Shown here: in pieces, positions 18,478-31,000 of the stretch | Numbering within the stretch: the first letter of the stretch is position 1 | Layout: every line of letters begins with the position of its first letter | Assembly: GCF_015477775.1 (NCBI RefSeq) | Contig: NZ_JADLQO010000005.1 | Span: forward strand, 248,001-312,000 | Origin: Nocardia abscessus | GTDB lineage: Bacteria > Actinomycetota > Actinomycetes > Mycobacteriales > Mycobacteriaceae | Length of the DNA: 64,000 bases | Direction of reading: 5' to 3' | Made by a program: the position numbers and the translations under genes | Notes under the pieces: generated by a model | What the model saw: the letters and a program-made list of their open reading frames with translations, nothing else | Databases searched by the model: none | What the model was told of the DNA's origin: nothing

Positions 18478-18675
18478 ATGAAATCCGTGCGGATCGATCT
18501 CGACCAGAATTTGCTCGCCGCGGCGGCCGCCATCATGGGCACGTCGACCAGCGACGCCACCATCAACGAGGCCCTGCGCCGGATCGTCGTGCACGAGCGC
18601 CAACTGCACAATCTGGAAAGGCTCGCCGCGAACGCGTTCGCCGGGCTACCGGACGTCGCGATGGCAGATCGCTAG
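18478..18675 (+). CDS. vapB: VapB-type ribbon-helix-helix antitoxin, no partner toxin seen
   Basis: A 65-residue protein. The opening MKSVRIDLDQNLLAAAAAIM strand-helix, TSDATINEALRRIV and a C-terminal ERLAANAF helix are typical of VapB antitoxins that bind PIN-domain VapC toxins. Start is ATG 18478 behind a strong GAAGGAGGG site (18466-18474). No PIN-domain frame follows: downstream are a short GC-rich repeat and a convergent gene, so the toxin has been lost or is elsewhere. Confidence 0.75.
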   Translation: MKSVRIDLDQNLLAAAAAIMGTSTSDATINEALRRIVVHERQLHNLERLAANAFAGLPDVAMADR

Positions 18676-18682
18676 GCGGCTC

Positions 18683-18740
18683 GCAGGCGCTGCTCCTCGC
18701 CGCAGGCGCGCTGCTCCTCGCCGCAGGCGCGCTGCTCGGA
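18683..18740. repeat. Short tandem repeat, ~21-bp unit, 2.9 copies
   Basis: Units start at 18683 (19 nt), 18702 (21 nt) and 18723 (18 nt) and share GCAGGCGCGCTGCTCCTCG. It lies between the ends of vapB and the DUF6881 pseudogene. The first two units differ by a 2-nt deletion, typical of replication slippage. Confidence 0.8.
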
Positions 18741-18757
18741 GCCTCCGGTGCGCGGGG

Positions 18758-19058
18758 CTATCGGGGAGTGGTTGGCCGTTGCTCGTCCAGTGCGCGCAGC
18801 CAGACCTCTTCGAACTCCTGAGCATCGATCTGGAGAGCGGTGAACTCGGTCTCGGCATTCAGCTCGTCCGGCGCCGGAACCGGAATCTGCCCCAGTTCGG
18901 GTCGTGCCGGTGCCGCGGCCGGTCTCGGCCCAGTCGCTGTGCCCGTCGCGGAACATCTCGACCTTGCGCACCTCGAAGCCGTCGTCGCCGATCTCGCTGA
19001 ACAGCTCGACCGGCTCGTCGTCGAAGTCGTGGTGCCATTGCGCCTTCAGGTACCACAT
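18758..19058 (-). pseudogene. DUF6881 small protein gene with a frameshift
   Basis: The first ~45 residues (start MWYLKAQWHHDFDDEPVELF, then EIGDDGFEVRKVEMFRDG) match the DUF6881 family. At about 18890-18910 the frame changes: continuing homology is found only after a +1 shift, where the rest reads with LGQIPVPAPDELNAETEF and a final EEVWLRALDEQ to a TAG at 18760-18758. Read without the shift, the ORF runs on to a Gly/Glu-rich tail built on the tandem repeat. It is either a recent pseudogene or a one-base sequencing error. Function of the family is unknown. Confidence 0.7.
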
Positions 19059-19246
19059 CGCCCATCAACTCCCCAGTTCGCGACCGACTCGGACCGAACG
19101 CACATCAGCCAGCATATGGGTCGAAGCTCAGCGGTGGTGGGGATGAAGTCCGGCGGGCGGGTGGAACGCGACTCGGTGGGCGTGGACTGTCGGTGGCCAC
19201 TGGCAGAATCCCGGGCACTGTTGGCGTGAGGCGAGGGGTGGGAGTC

Positions 19247-19921
19247 ATGGCGGTCTCTCTTGTCGACGTGCCCGTGGCACAGCGGCCGCGCGAGCGGTTG
19301 CTGGCACTGGGACCGCATGCGCTGAGTGACGCGGAGTTGCTCGCGTTGCTTCTGCGGCAGGGCAGGCGCGGCGCGAGCGCGCTGGACCTGGCGGTGGAAC
19401 TGCTGGTCGAGCACGGCGGACTCGCCGGGCTGGCGTCGGCGCGCCCGGAGGAATTGTCGCGCCGGGCGGGTATCGGCGTGGCGAAGGCCGCCGCGATCAT
19501 CGCCGCGTTCCACCTCGGCGCGCGAGCACGCGGCAGGCCGGACACCGCGATCCGGCTGACCAGCCCTGCCGACGTGGCCGCCGCAGCCGGCCCGCAGTTC
19601 GCGGGCGCCCGCGTCGAGCGCCTACTCGTGCTGGTCTGCGACGCGCAGAACCGCCTGCGCCAAAAGGTCTTCGTCGCCGAAGGCGCCATCGACCAAGTCG
19701 CCGTCCCGGTCCGCGAAATCCTGAACACCGTCCTCCGCCACGACGGCCGAGCCTTCGCCATCGTGCACAACCACCCCTCCGGCGACCCCACCCCCAGCCC
19801 CGACGACCGCCGCACCACCACCCTCCTCACCGAAGCCGCCAACACCGTAGGCCTCCGCTTCCTCGACCACGTCGTGCTCGCCGGTGAGAAATGGGCCAGC
19901 GCCCCGGGTTATCCGACGTGA
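19247..19921 (+). CDS. radC: RadC-family JAB domain protein
   Basis: A 224-residue protein: an N-terminal helix-hairpin-helix part (RPRERLLALGPHALSDAELL, then LSRRAGIGVAKA) and a C-terminal JAMM metalloprotease-like domain with the motif HNHPSGDPTPSPDD. The link to DNA repair is historical and not firmly shown. ATG 19247 is preferred; the in-frame codon at 19193 would add an unconserved stretch. It is convergent with the giant gene. Confidence 0.9.
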   Translation: MAVSLVDVPVAQRPRERLLALGPHALSDAELLALLLRQGRRGASALDLAVELLVEHGGLAGLASARPEELSRRAGIGVAKAAAIIAAFHLGARARGRPDTAIRLTSPADVAAAAGPQFAGARVERLLVLVCDAQNRLRQKVFVAEGAIDQVAVPVREILNTVLRHDGRAFAIVHNHPSGDPTPSPDDRRTTTLLTEAANTVGLRFLDHVVLAGEKWASAPGYPT

Positions 19922-20184
19922 TGGCACCCGTTGTGCTAGCGGTAGCGCCGAACGGGCCAGGGAGCGACGACCAGCTGGCCCGGCTCGATCGTTCGGTCGG
20001 CGGCCAGCAATCCTGCCGGCGGGCCTCACCCTGATCTACCGCGCTCTCACCCGCCTCGGGCAGGACGAGGCGGTGACTGCCAACTGTCCACACGCTGTGG
20101 CCGGTGACATGGTGGCGGCGCCATCGCATAGAGCGGTCGTAATCCGGTGGGCGCACCTCACGGAATGGTGTTGCCCTGCCGATC
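19922..20184. other. Convergent intergenic gap between radC and the giant gene
   Basis: 263 bp with no supported gene. Two open frames cross it but neither resembles a protein family. A short hairpin CCACA-CGC-TGTGG at 20088-20100 may help end transcription; no T-tract follows it. Confidence 0.5.
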
Positions 20185-22070
20185 TCACGGCGCGGTGTGG
20201 CCAGTCCAGTGGAATCCCTTCAAGAAGTCGGCCGCATGCATTCCCCTCGGCAGGTGGCGGTCGATTTCGGCAAGGGTGGGGTAGCGGTCGTTCGGTGCGG
20301 CGTCGTTCGGTGGGTAATCGAGTTCGCCGAGGAGTTGTCGCAACTCCCGGGTGACCACAGCGTCCGGCTCGAGGGCGAGATCCGCACGGATGCGGCTGCT
20401 CAGCGCCCGCATCCCCGCGGCGAGATGGTCGGGATCGGTGACGCCGTTCCAGTCGAGGTCGTGGCTGATCGCGGCGCGAGCCCCGCGGCGGCCGTGCACC
20501 GTGAAGGTCACATCTTCCACCTCGGACCGGCGGAGGTAGGCGCGGAGTGCGGAGACAACCTGGTCACTGGCTCTGGTGTGGGCTTGCCACGGTTCTATCC
20601 ACATCTTGTCGAATCGTGCGGTGAGCCAGCCATTTTCGTCGAACTCGATACGAAGATCCAGATCGCCCGCCTCGGCCGGATTCTCGCCGCGGCTGACGAA
20701 CACACCGCGGATCCGTATTCCGGAGATGGACTCGTCGTCGGTGCGCAGATAGTTGACACGGGTCAGCCGGAGCTCGAGCTCGAGGCCGTACTCCCGTTGC
20801 AGGCCGGACAATCTCGGTAGCAACTCGCTTTCGGCAGGGGGTTCGGGGGAGGCGAGCAGATCCGGTATGGCCGGCACCTCCGACAGACTCGGGTCCGGTG
20901 CGGCGGTGGTCCGCCGAGTCGAGTGCGTCGTGGTGTCGAGATCGGTGCTGGGCAGGTCGGGCAGGGGCAGGCTCGGGTCGGCGGCATGCAGCATGAGGTC
21001 GCGGATCTGCTGATAGGTCAGTCGCGTCCCCCGTGACGGCCACTGCCCGGTCGTCTCGGCGTAGCTCCACAGGGCGAGGTAGTCGGAGTAGAAGCGACGT
21101 GTCAGGGGGCCGGCGGTGGCGGGGTCGAGGCTGATCTTGTGCACGAAGTGTCGGGAGTCGGTGTACAGCGAGTCGAGGGCGGCCATGGCACGCAGCCGCC
21201 GAAACTCCCGAACTCCGGCTTCACCGTGCTGGTCGCGGATTTCGTCCTCCACCATGATCGTCACCCGGCCGAGGGCCTCCGGGGGCCACGGATTCCAGAA
21301 GACGGTGACGTAGTCCCACAACCGGTGCCGGACACCGGTGAGATTCCAGTTGTCGAGGCGTACTTCGCCGTCGGGCCGGACCCACAGGTTGCGGAAGGTG
21401 GCGTTGCCGTGGCTCAGCCCGGCCGTCCAGGTGGTGTCGCCCGGCACCCAGATCTCGTGCGGCAGCGGTATTCCCATCTCGAGCAGGAACGGATGAGATT
21501 GTTCCTGCTTGATCCGCTGCATGCTCAGGTACAGCTGTTCCTGGTCGGCTACGGTGCGGACCGACAGATCGTCGGGCAGCTCGACCGCCTGCAACCGCCG
21601 CAACTGTCGGAGCAGGGCGCGCAAAGTCTGTGGCCAGTCCGGGTCACCGGTCGTGGGGACGCGGCCGGGGCCCATTTCGCGGAATGAGTAGTCGTCGGAC
21701 TGGGCCATCGTCGTCGGCACGTCGACACCTGCCTGCCGGGCCAGATCCTCCGCACGTTCATCATCCAGCGCGACATGGTCGACGAGCCGGTCTCCGGCGA
21801 GGAGTTTCGGATGCGTGGGATTGGCGGCCAGATCCTTGTCTCCAGGCGTGGCGACGATGCGCCGCACCTTCACCGGGATCCCGCCGCCGTCGGTGACGCA
21901 CCAGACCTCCGTGTAATGACCGGCGACATCAGGGGAATTCGTCACGACGGTGATCAGCATGCGGGCCGCATCGTCGAGCTCCAAGCCGCCGTCCTGGACC
22001 GGTTCGGCGATGTCGAGCAGGTAATCGGTGCCCTGCGGGCGGCGCAGGGCAGGGCGGAACGCGATCGGGG
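20185..22070 (-). other. Giant protein: kinase/GNAT-like pair 5 and C-terminus
   Basis: The kinase (22070-21020) has GLSHGNATFRNL: His 14197 and Asn 14204 are kept but Asp is Asn (14199), and the metal site reads VRLDNWNLT. The GNAT-like part (20825-20390) ends DWNGVTDPDHLAAGM. The final ~60 residues (DRYPTLAEIDRHLPRG then HWTGHTAP) end at TGA 20187-20185. Confidence 0.6.
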
Positions 22071-25000
22071 TGGTCGGCGCCGCCGGATCGGTGAGGTCCT
22101 TGTACGCCCATCGGCGGGAGAACAGCGCACCCGGCCCGGCTTGCCCGCCGGACTCGGAGACCGAGCTGTAACCGCACCGCGCCGCTCGGACGCCGTCTTT
22201 GCGCGAGACCTCGACCTCGATCGCGTCGGCGCCCATCCGGCGGGCCAGGTCCTCGGCCGGTCCGAGGAGGTACGGGCCGCCGTAGTCGGCGGCGAGGCGA
22301 TCGAGGTCGGCGCCGATCGGTTCCGGGCGTGCGGTGACTCGTCCGTACCCGTCGAGGTCGAAACACACGGTAATTACGCCGTATTCGCGGGTGCCATCCA
22401 TCAGCACGGTTCGCAGCCGAATGCGGCTCACCACGCCCGGTACAGCATCACCGAGTGGCTCGTATTCCGCCGCAACAGGTTCCAGCCTGGCTGGGCCGTC
22501 GGTGCACCGCAGAGTGGCGATGACTTCGGACGGGCCGGCATCCGCTGCGGCGCTGTCGTGCCCGATCGCGGCCCGCAGCAACTCGCGCACCGTCAGCCGC
22601 GGCAGTCCGGACGTGTCCGGTTCCGTCGCATGGCTGGCCGGTTCGACGGGTGCCATCCGGTCGACGGCTGAATCCGTTGCCGTCTGCTGGTTTTCGCGTT
22701 GCCGCACGAATTGGCGTGACCATCGCTGCAAGAGGCTACGCACCAGGGCCTTGTCCGGTGCCCGACGGCCCGCCGCCGCGAACACGACCTCCAGGTTGCG
22801 GTGCAACGCATCCGTCGCGTCGGCGAGGAAGCCCGGGTCGCGGGCGATCAGCAGTGGCAACCGGAAGCTGTCTCCCGCAACGGATTTCCATGCCTCCAGC
22901 ACCAGATATCGGTTGAAGTCCGCGGCAGCGACCGCGCCGTGGTCGCGCCGCAGCCGCGCCAGGCACCAGGCCGTGACCTCGTTCCGGACGGTGGGGGTCG
23001 GCCACGGGTTCCTTGTCGCGAACGCCACGTAATCCCACACCGGCGATCCCGGCTGGGTCAGTTCCAGATCGAGCAACCCGACCCCATCGGGGCCCAGCTT
23101 CATATTGAGGAAGGTCGGATCGCCGTGCAGCACACCGAGCTGGATATCGTCGTCCGATGCGGGCCGGACGTCGAAGATCTCGTACAGGCCGGGCATACCG
23201 AGTTCGCCGTGCAGTCGATCATCGGTGTCGAACTCCAGCGGGATCCGTGCCACCTCGCGAACCAGCCGCTGCTCCCATTCGACGCGGGTGGTGGGTACCG
23301 GTTGCTCGGCTTCGGCCTCGGCCCAGTGCTCGGCGTGCAGGGAGTGCAGGCGGTCGAGCGCGGGGAACAGGGCCTCCGCGATGTCTTGCCACGGATCGTC
23401 CGGCGTGGGGTGTTCGCCGCCGAGGTACTCGTGGAACAGGTAATGCTCGGGATAGGACTCCTGTGCACCGACGTGATACAGCGCCGGTACCCGGACACCG
23501 GCCTTGCGGCACAGCTGGACCGCGGCGGACTCCCCGAACGTCAGGCCGATCCGGGGATCGAAATTCGGATTGGGCGTATTGATCGACGCCCGGATGACAA
23601 CCTTCCGGCCGTTCAGCTCGAAGATCCAGACCCCGTGATGATTCCCGGCGAAGTGGGCTCGGTTGCGGAACAGCGTGGTGAGAAGTTCGATGTCGGTTCC
23701 GGTCAATCCGGGATCCTTGGTCTCGGAACCGAGGGACGCCATCCGGGCTGTCGGTCGCGGAGCCGCGCCGGGGAGTGGATCGGAAACGTCCGCGGACGCG
23801 CTGTCCAGCACGCCCCACCACCGCCGGTCTTGCGGCCACTTCTGTGATGACGGCTCGAGATACGCGGCCAGCTCCGCGAAGGTCGGTCGCGCCTCGGCGG
23901 GCCGGTCGAACCGGTCGAGCATCGGGTCGGCGATGAGTTCGCGCGGGTCGGTGCTCAGCAGGTGCGCCGTGCTCTCCCGCGATTCGGCCAGATGGTCCGG
24001 ATCGGAATCCAGCCGAAGACCGTGCTGTGCCGCGATCGTGAAGCCGGTCGGGCCGTTGACGGGCACGATGACCCGGCCATCCGGGCCGACACACTGGCGT
24101 AGTCGCGGAACGAAGTGTTGTGCGAAGTGCCCGCCCGCGAAGGCCGGGTCCACCACCAGGTGGTCGAAAGTTACCGTGACCCTGCCATTTTCGTCTTGGC
24201 GGACATGGAAACGCATGTCGCCCGGTTCGTCGACGCCCGGTAGGCCCTGGGCGACTTCACCCTGGTCGACATCGAAACGCATGCCGCCCGCTTCGCCGAC
24301 GCGCCACCTGCCCTCGGCGACGATGGTGGCCGATACGGTCAAGCACCGGTTCCCGGCGTTGTCGGTGTACCGCGCGGCGGTCGGTGTCACGACGTAGTCG
24401 CGGGGACCGTACCGTCGATCCAGCAGACCCTGCACGACAGCCAGCAGTTCGGTGTCGCCGGGAACCTCGGCGGCCGGCAGAACCGAATCCGGGTTTGCCG
24501 TTGGCGCGACAGCCTCCGGACTTTCCGCGGATGATGGGGCCTGCCGGCTCGGCGGCACCGCAGGCTCATTCGGCAGCGGTGGCAGCCCCTGCCTCGTGCA
24601 CACCTCGTTCACCGCTTCCAGCATCAGCGTGCGAACGACATCCGGCGACTCCGGCTCCCATCCGCGCAGGCGGCACAGCCGTCGATAGTCGGAGTAGAAC
24701 CGTCCGATGAGCCGGTCGGCCTTGCCGGCATCCTCCGCGATCTGCTGGACGAAATTGCGCGAATCGGCGTACAGCGAGTCGAGGCACCCCATTGTCAGCA
24801 GCCGATCCAGTTCCGCTTCGGCGCCCGGTCCGACCAGCCCGTGGGCCTCGAGGTCGCGAATTTCGGCTCTGATCCTGTCCTCGACCTGCTCGGCGATCCC
24901 CGGCGGCCAGTTCGACCACAGCATGGTCACGTAATCCCACAGCGGGTGGGTGACGGCGGCATTGTCCCAATCGATCAGCGTCGCGGTGTCGTTCTCGTCA

Positions 25001-28000
25001 TTGATTCGCAGGTTGCTGAGCGTCATGTCGTTGTGATTGAGGCTCGGCCGCCAGGTCGCGTCGTCGGTCTCCGGCGACCATGCCTGGTGCGGCGCGAGGC
25101 GGAACAGCCGATCCAGCCAGGGCGCGCGACGACGGTAGTTGCGGCGTTGCTGATCGAGGTAGAGGTGGAGGTGTTCGGTAACCGGCCGCACCTGAAGGTG
25201 CGCGGGCAGCCGCACATTCAGCAGTTGCCGTTTCACTTGGAACAGTCGGTCCAGCACCATGTTCCAGTCCGGATCGTCCGGTGCGGGGGTGCGTCCGTCG
25301 GCGAACTCCTCCACGTAGTAATCGCGCCACCGGTATACCCGCGCGGGAACATCGGTCACAGTTCCGGCAAGCTGCACGGCATCGGGTGCATCGAACGGAA
25401 GCCGATGGAACCAGCGGATATTTCGATGGGACGGATCGGGGTTGCGGGTGAGGTCCTTTTCCCCCATGGTCGTCGGCAGTATCTGGTGCACGACTATCCG
25501 ATTGCCGTTGTCGTCTCGGTAGCGCCACGCCCGCTTGTTGTTTCCCTCGTAGTCGGGGGCTCGGAGCCTGGCCCGCAGGATCTGCCTGGCGGCAACCTTC
25601 GAGTCCAGCGTGCCGTTGCCTTCGCGCTTGATGTTGTCCAGCAACGTCTCCGGTGCGGGCGGGTCGGTGGGGATGGCTACGACCGGCCTTGCTTCGGGTC
25701 GACTCCATTCGAGGTCCGTGGCAGCGGGTGCGTCGGCCATATCGATGCACCCGGCCCACGGTGCGACGATCTTCTCGAAAGGCACACCGGCGTCGATCAG
25801 GCCGGCATCCAACAGTTCCTTCGGTGTCGGGAGGTCACCCGCCCGCAACCTTCGGCCTACTTCCGCCACGCCGGGCGGGACGGTCCGCTCGCGCTGCTCG
25901 AGGTCGTCGATGGCGTCGCAGAGGGACTTTCGAATTACTTCCCGCTCACCGAGATGCTCCCTGTTCCAGTCGAATCCGGCCCGAGCCGCCGCCGGCCAGT
26001 CGCTGATCAACGTCACCCGAAGCCGGTCTGCGCCCGCGTCACGAACGAAGTCGAGCACGAGAGGCTCGGCCTTCTGGTCTTCGAAGTCGGCGATGCAGTC
26101 TGCGACCATCCGACCGGAGGCATCTACGGAAAAGGTGAAATGGACCTCGCCGCGGATGCGCGTGCCTTCCACGACCGCAGCCGTCACGACGGCGGTGATG
26201 ACGTTGTCCGAGGAAGAGCCCAACCAGCGCAGTCTGATCGGCTCCAGCCGTCGCGGTCCGTCCCAGCGTTGGATGGCGGCCAGTGCCGCCGACTCGTCCA
26301 CGTCGTGGTGACCGGCACCGTTCTCCCGGTCGGCTGCGTGCAGCATCCGCCGCATCCACCGGCGTGGTTCCGTCGCACGAACGGGCGGAATCTCCCAGGT
26401 AGTTGCCGCGGTGGCGGGCGTGTCCAGCAGTTCTAGCTCACGCAGCGCCCATTCCGCCAGCAGATCGTGAACCGCATCCTCGGAGATGGGGTCCTGCCCG
26501 GCGGCGCGGCGGACGAGGGCGACGTTCCGGTAGAAGTCCGGAAGTACCTCCTCGATGGTCGCGAACCCTGTGGCGATCTTCTTGGGTAGCCGGTAGGCGT
26601 CGCCGATGATCGACTTGCGTGCCTCCAGCAGCACGTAGCGCTCGAAGTCCGATACCAGTTCGTCACCGACACCGTCTCCGTATCGGTCTTGCAGGATCGT
26701 GCGGATTTCGGAGTGCACGGCACGTCGTTCGGTGTCGTCGGCCCAGTCGTTCACGAGGTAATACCGGGCCCAATCCCACGCGATGGGCGCGTATTGCGCG
26801 AGTTTCGAATCAGTGAACCCGATGCGGCCGTCGGCGCCGCGCCGCATCTTGCGGCGGATCGGGTTGCCGTGCGTGAAGCCCATTAGATCTTCGCCCTCGT
26901 TGAAGAGCCTCGGCTGCCACGAGACGAAGAGCGGGACGCCCCCGATCAGTGTGTCCAGCCTGTGGTCGAAGTCGCCGTGCTCCAGTGCCAGCACCCGGCG
27001 TCTTTGCTCCCGGTCCCATGAATACTTCGTGTAGGGAGTGGAGGACTGGCCGTGTAGTCGAGACAACTCGAGGAAGACGTCCTCGGTTGTGCGGTCCCAA
27101 CCCTCGTCCGGTAGGACTTCATCACCCGCGATGTGTTCGTGAATCGTCACGCGCGTCTTGAAATCCAGGGCCGTCGGCGACGATTCGGAGTCGAAGAGTA
27201 GCCGCGGGCCCCGCACCCCGGCCTGGTGGAACAGGTCCGACGCTTCCGCTGCCGGCGCGGCAAGTGAGTCCAGATCGAAGCCCAAACGCTCCGCCTCGTC
27301 CAGGTACACCCGGACGGTCACCATCGGTTCCGAGGTCGCGCCCGGTCCGGCGGGCAGCGGCAGATGCCATACGCCGCATTGGTTTTCGGACTCGTGCGGC
27401 GAGGTCACTCGGACCTGTTCCATCAACCCGAGCACCTGCTCGCGAGTGAGTCGTCGATCCAGGCCCGAAGCGACGGGGTCGGCCGCGACCGCCGGTCGTG
27501 CACAGCGTTCGCTCAGCCACTGGGGCGCGTTCTCGACCGGTGCGAGGCCCGCGCGCAGCAGCAGGTTGCGACCGTGCAGTTCCGCGGCGCCCGAGTCGTC
27601 GGCCACCTTCACCTGTAGCACATCGGCGCCGAAGCCGCGCACGAAGTGCCGAACCATGTCGAGGAACGACCCTCGCCCTGCGTCGCGCCGAGCGGACCGA
27701 TACTCCGGTAGGAAGTCGCCGGCCGGGCCGGGCTCGACGTAGGCAGTGATGATTCCGGAGGCATCGAGCTCGAAAAGCAGCTCAACATCGCCGAATTCGG
27801 CCTGATCGATCATCACCGCGGCGTGCATGCGGAGGCGCTCCGCCCCCTCGCGTGTGGGGTCCGGCTCGTAGGCGGCGCGAGACACGTTCAGTCTGTGCGT
27901 TCTGCTCTGTGTCTGTGTCTGCTTCGATGGAGGCCGGATCGCGCGGCTCAACTCGGTCTGCTGTCGGTTTTCCAGCAAGCGTCGAATCGAAGACTCGAGC

Positions 28001-31000
28001 CGCGGTGGGAGCGGCTCATCGAGTGCGGGTGTCATATAGGCGTCGGGGTTCGACGGTTGTCCCTGGGACAGGTCGCTCGCGAATCGTTCGAGCACACGCC
28101 GACATTCGTCCTCGGGTATCGGTCGATGTCCTGTTTCCCGACGCAGGGCGTCCAGGTACGCGGACTCGGCGGTGAGCTTCTCACGCTGCAGAAGGGCCCG
28201 ACCGATGGCCGCTTCGCGGCGCACGAGGGTGATGTTCGTGGAAAACGCCGACAGCAGATCGGTGTACCGGCCGGGCTCGGTAGCGATGTCTGTGGGCGCG
28301 TGGAGGGCCTGGCCGATTGCCGCGATTCGTGCTTCGACCGCAAGGTAGCGGTGGAAGTCGGCTTCCGCAGCGCCGCCGTGCCGTTGCCGAATCTGGCGCA
28401 CGCACCAGTCGAGCACCTGCGGCCGTACCTCGGGCGGCCAGGGATTGCGGACGGCGAATGCCGCGTACACCCACGCGGGTGGGCCGAATTCGATGTGATT
28501 CCCACCCGATCCCGCCCGTGCGCTGTCAGGGACGCGGCCGTCGAGTATCGGCGCGCTGTGCAGGCCGACAGGCGGCTCGCCGTCGTCCGCCGGATCCTCT
28601 CGTGGCCAGAACATCTCGGACAACGGCGGCAGGCCGAGCAAACCCGATCCCGATTGCTTCCCCGGCCCGGGGCGTAGGCCGGCGAGCCTCGCCTCCACAC
28701 TGCGCACCGCACGGCGGACATCCCGCTCCCATGCGGCGCGAGTCGTCGTCACCGGCGGCTCACCCGCCGGGATGTGCTGTGCGAAAAGCTGTTGGGCGAC
28801 ATCGTCGCGGAACGACAGATCCTTGCCCACCAGCTCGGCAACCCCCGCCGGGGTACCGGTCGGGTGCCCGGGAACGACGACATCGCGGCCCCCGGAGTCT
28901 TCGTCGTCGGGGCCGAGGTCGATCGCGACGGGGTCTCGGGGGGTGCCGGGTGTCTTCCCGGTATCGGTCGGCTCGTCCGGCAAGTATCCGGGGTTGGGGC
29001 GCCAGTACCGCGGTAATTCGTCGGCAAGGGCGGCGAAATCGCCTTGCCAAACTTTCGCGGGAATCTCGAAACACCCCATGATGCGGTCGCTACGCAGGCC
29101 TCCCGGCCAGTGCACGGAGACGACGCCGCCGTTCTCGTCCACCACTCCGAATCCGCCGGGCGCGTCGATGACGTAGATCTGGTGGACGAGGGTCCACTCC
29201 GAGGTCTCGTCGTCCATCATCACCAATTGGCCGTAATCGGCCGCCCGATTCACCCGCACCGTCGTGTAGACAACCTTGCCGTCGCGCTGTGACAGCGGGA
29301 CGAACCCGTCCGCCCACGGGACGGTGCGCGGACGCGTGTCGCCACGGAACAACAGCCCTCCGCCGATACGCCACCCCGATTCCGGATAGTCGTCCAGGAG
29401 TGCTTCCCACCTCTGGCGGATCGCGTCGAGGTCGACATCCGGCTCGGCGGCCGAGGCGAGCAGCACACCATCGGGCAGCTGCGCGGCCGGTTGCCATCGC
29501 ACCGGTACCGACGGGCCGTCGAGGATCAGCCGTACCACCTGAGCGCCGTCGAGCGGATTCAGAGGAGCGCCGGTCAGCGGACCTTCGGCAAAATTGTCGT
29601 CCGCGGCGTCTTCGTCGCCGAGGTCGATCGCAACGGCGTCGATGCCGTTGCCGGGGGTCTTTCTGTTGTCGCGGGTGCTCGATGCGCGCGAGGAAATTTC
29701 GGTAACACCCTGGCTCGAGAGGAAGCGACCGTGCAGGTGGGCCGCGAGCTTCTGTACCAGCACGCGACCCTCGCTGCGAACCATGCCGAGCAGGTACCGG
29801 TCGATCACCCCGAGCATGTACTCGTCGATCGAACGGCTTCCGATCAGCGAATAGAGGCGGGCCGCGAGATATCTGGTGCGCAGGTACTCCGGTGACTCGC
29901 GGTTCAGGCCCCGGCAGCCGGGGAAGTGCAGCGCCGACCACAGGTCGTTCTTGAGGTGCTGTTCCCAGAACTCGTACTCCTCGGGCGTGAGTACTTTCCT
30001 CATCCGGGCACGGTCGCCGTCGAGCATGGGTCGGCCCGACAGGTACGACATGGTTCCGGTCGCGATCGACAGCAGTTGCGGCAGTTCGTCGAGCGAGGTG
30101 TCGCGGAGGAACCGCTGGAACGGACTGGCCCGATCGATGGCAGCGTTGCTGGTGGGTCCTTCCGGCTCGTCCTCCGGCATTGTCCGGAACTTCCAGACGG
30201 TGATCGTCTTGTCGCCCTGTATCCGCTTCTCCTGCTCGAACAACAGCGGACCCAGATCGGAAATACCCAGCAGCTGTTCGGCTTTCAAACCGGTAGCGAC
30301 GACCAGCGCGAGCGTCAGGTAGATGGGGGCGCGTCGCAGCAAGCGCTTCAGTTCGAAGAGATCCTTGGCGGTGAGTTCTACGGTCCGCAGCTTGGCGCGG
30401 TCGCCGTCGAGCAGCGCACGGAACCACTGCCCGCGGTTGGCGACCCACTCCGGCCCGGACGGTTCGGCGGCGCTGGGAATCGGCATGTTCTCGAGGTAGG
30501 CGAACGGACGATTACCGTCCTTGTCGCGGAAGGTCAGCAGTTCAGCGATGAGCTGTTCGATTTCGGCGGCCTCCGCCGGAGCGAAGCCATCGTTCAGTGC
30601 GCGGGTGCGGGCGGCCCGCCGGCGTTCCGGATCGGTGACACGAAGCGCCGGACGGCGGCCCGCATCGGCCGGTCGATGTTCGGCACGGGTGGCCTCGGCG
30701 CCACGGCCCGCGGTGATCAGGCCGATATTGTCCAGCGACTCGGTCGGCACCCGGGCCTCGATATCGGCATACGAGTTGTAACCCTGATGGACCTGCGTGC
30801 GCTTGCGGAACTCCGGTGTCTTCGGTGGCTCCGCGGTGACCCGTACCGCCCCCCAGGATTCGCCGGCCGGATCCGGTCCCAGACCGCGGTTGAGGAATCG
30901 GCCGCGCCGGTCGGGAGTGGTGGCGCCGAGCCAGGCGATGGGATCACGGGTCGCCGTCAGCACATAGACGTTCTCGGCTCCGATACCGAAGTCGGTGGCC

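Noticed and set aside
18672-18757. C-terminal tail of the unshifted DUF6881 frame as real protein
   Set aside because: It is encoded by the tandem repeat and lacks family similarity; the shifted frame restores the conserved C-terminus.
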